Of a stretch of DNA of 64,000 nt, positions 62,845 through 64,000 are shown in pieces. Below the pieces are notes generated by a model. It was not told the DNA's origin. It made no database searches and saw nothing but the letters and a program-made list of their open reading frames with translations. The stretch is taken from contig JAFLBX010000001.1 in assembly GCA_017303675.1 (NCBI GenBank), forward strand, positions 1,499,970-1,563,969, read 5' to 3'. Numbering within the stretch: position 1 is the stretch's first letter; the number at the start of each line of letters is the position of its first letter. The stretch comes from Ignavibacteria bacterium. Its GTDB lineage: Bacteria; Bacteroidota; Ignavibacteria; Tepidaquicellales; OLB5. The position numbers and the translations under genes are program-made.

Positions 62845-63876
62845 TTAAAGGGATTTTTCTTTTTTTTGATAATATTCAACAGGTTTTATACCTGTTAACC
62901 TTGAATAAAAGTAGGAAACAGAATTTAACAGGCCGGCAAATGGTGAATCAACATTTAATACTTTACTGGACATATATTTGATGATCTCATTTTCATTCTT
63001 CAATTTAAATTCTTTTAATGCTCTTCTTTTTTTAAGCACAGCCGGAAGATTAAAATAAAACCACAAATATGCCTTTATCACTCCCGTGAAAGAAAGCTCT
63101 TTGGAAAAAACTGCCTGTATAGTTCTGAGTGTATGGTTAAAAGTAATATAAGGTATCATTTTTATTAAAAATGTTGCGCTGAAAAATGTATAGAGGTTCA
63201 GGAATCTGTTCCTTTCCCTGCAGAATGTTCGGAATGAATTAGCACTATGGGTTGATGAACCTTTATGGTCTACCACAGAATCCTTCACGAATTTTATCTT
63301 CATTCCTTTAAAACGGGCTTTCAGCCCCAAATAAACATCTTCCCCATAAAAGAAATAATCGCTGTCAAACGGTACACCTATTTCACTCTGCCTGAATATA
63401 ACCGAGCAACCATTTGGATAAAATTCATCCTCAATATCCGGAAAAATATTCATAATATTATACATCATATATGAAACCGAGCCATTAGTTTTGTAATACT
63501 TTTCGGGAATTCCTTCAGTAATTACAAATGATGATGCAACTGTATTTCTATCTTTAACCGCATTTACAAGGCTTTCCAGCCAGCCCGTGCGGGTGATCGT
63601 ATCATTATTTAGCAGCACAACCAGATCGCCGCTGCAATGTTTAAGAGCTTCATTGTTGCCGCCGGCAAAACCCAGGTTTTTATCAGAGCGTACTATCTTA
63701 ATTCTGCCGTCAGAAAAGGTTTCTTTTACATACTCGCAGCTTCCGTCAGTGGAATTATTATCAAACAGAATAATTTCAAAGCTGCTGTATTGCTGTTTCA
63801 GCACAGAGCTTAAACACTCGCCAAGGAACTCTTTGCCGTTATAATTTAATATTATTATAGATACAAGCTCGTTCAT
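62845..63876 (-). CDS. Glycosyltransferase family 2 protein
   Basis: 343 residues of the GT-A fold. N-terminal VSIIILNYNGKEFLGECLSSVLKQQYSSFEIILFDNNSTDGS, RSDKNLGFAGGNNEALKHCSGDLVVLLNNDT with the metal-binding DxD-like region, and FFYGEDVYLGLKARFKGMKI are classic GT2 (rhamnosyl-type) features. The C-terminal part has a basic and hydrophobic tail. Its start overlaps the preceding partial gene (ATGA), so it belongs to the same transcript. Confidence 0.92.
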   Translation of the reverse strand: MNELVSIIILNYNGKEFLGECLSSVLKQQYSSFEIILFDNNSTDGSCEYVKETFSDGRIKIVRSDKNLGFAGGNNEALKHCSGDLVVLLNNDTITRTGWLESLVNAVKDRNTVASSFVITEGIPEKYYKTNGSVSYMMYNIMNIFPDIEDEFYPNGCSVIFRQSEIGVPFDSDYFFYGEDVYLGLKARFKGMKIKFVKDSVVDHKGSSTHSANSFRTFCRERNRFLNLYTFFSATFLIKMIPYITFNHTLRTIQAVFSKELSFTGVIKAYLWFYFNLPAVLKKRRALKEFKLKNENEIIKYMSSKVLNVDSPFAGLLNSVSYFYSRLTGIKPVEYYQKKEKSL

Positions 63877-64000
63877 TTAACAAATAAACTTTTTATATAC
63901 TTTGCGGAAACTTTCCTGTTTCTCTGAATTTCAAACCTTTCAGGCAGCTTTGTAATTGCAAGTAACGACCCTCTGATATAACCCCTCAATGCCCTGAAAA
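63873..64000 (-). CDS. C-terminal end of a probable glycosyltransferase, cut by the window edge
   Basis: One frame is open from base 64000 to the TGA at 63873-63875 and reads FRALRGYIRGSLLAITKLPE, then RFEIQRNRKVSAKYIKSLFVK. RGYxRG...L..LPxRFxxQRxRKVS is how many GT2 proteins end. The TGA overlaps the start of the 63876 gene by 4 bp. Other frames contain stops. Only 41 residues are visible, so the family call is tentative. Confidence 0.55.
   Translation of the reverse strand, partial: FRALRGYIRGSLLAITKLPERFEIQRNRKVSAKYIKSLFVK

Noticed and set aside
1-64000. tRNA, rRNA, prophage, integrase or IS transposase genes
   Set aside because: None recognised on either strand; small non-autonomous repeats are the only mobile-like sequences seen.

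Overview
The window looks like chromosomal DNA from the Bacteroidota/Chlorobiota side of the FCB group, most likely an Ignavibacteria-like organism. Reasons: AT-rich DNA; several secreted proteins ending in a type IX secretion (T9SS) sorting domain with the NYPNPFNP-type motif seen in Ignavibacteria; a Bacteroidota-style promoter (TTG, then TAnnTTTG); weak Shine-Dalgarno use with frequent TTG starts. The assignment is inference. I see no rRNA, tRNA, transposase, integrase or CRISPR array.

Layout. 1-7.4 kb (minus): a partial M16 zinc protease, then an Mla-type lipid transport operon (outer-membrane protein, mlaE, mlaF, mlaD, Fn3-like lipoprotein). 7.4-18.4 kb (minus): purL carrying an in-frame repeat insertion; a small gene pair whose second member has an internal stop; then a tightly packed run in which a membrane Fe-S oxidoreductase is followed by an MNT nucleotidyltransferase, an M.PvuII-like N4-cytosine methyltransferase, a DUF262 protein with a methylase-associated-looking N-terminus, a HEPN protein, metK, a small-protein/nucleotidyltransferase pair and an EI24 membrane protein. 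The methyltransferase-DUF262-HEPN core is the best candidate here for an uncharacterised defence or restriction system. 18.5-21 kb (plus): lon.

21.1-28.1 kb (minus): a duplicated module of SPOR lipoprotein plus two outer-membrane barrels (six genes), then a 720-residue beta-propeller T9SS cargo. 28.3-35.3 kb (plus): a PfkB kinase, mtnA and recO; an HtrA protease; two T9SS-tagged proteins, one with almost no cargo; PhzF. Then an extremely AT-rich membrane/TPR-like gene and a possible small RNA. 37-46 kb (plus): a heterodimeric ABC exporter with one degenerate ATP site, DUF5946, a SAM methyltransferase, two tandem GNAT proteins and rsgA, followed by a 500-bp cluster of unrelated hairpin repeats.

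46.3-58 kb: S41 protease and a MarR-GNAT fusion (minus); typA, an M3 peptidase, small membrane proteins, an MFS transporter, small Cys-containing proteins, an ECF sigma factor and a beta-helix T9SS cargo (plus). 58-64 kb (minus): glycosyltransferases, nadD, aspartate kinase, dapB and a YIP1 membrane protein in an overlapping gene string.

Dispersed short hairpin repeats sit in many intergenic gaps, and one has become part of a protein (purL).
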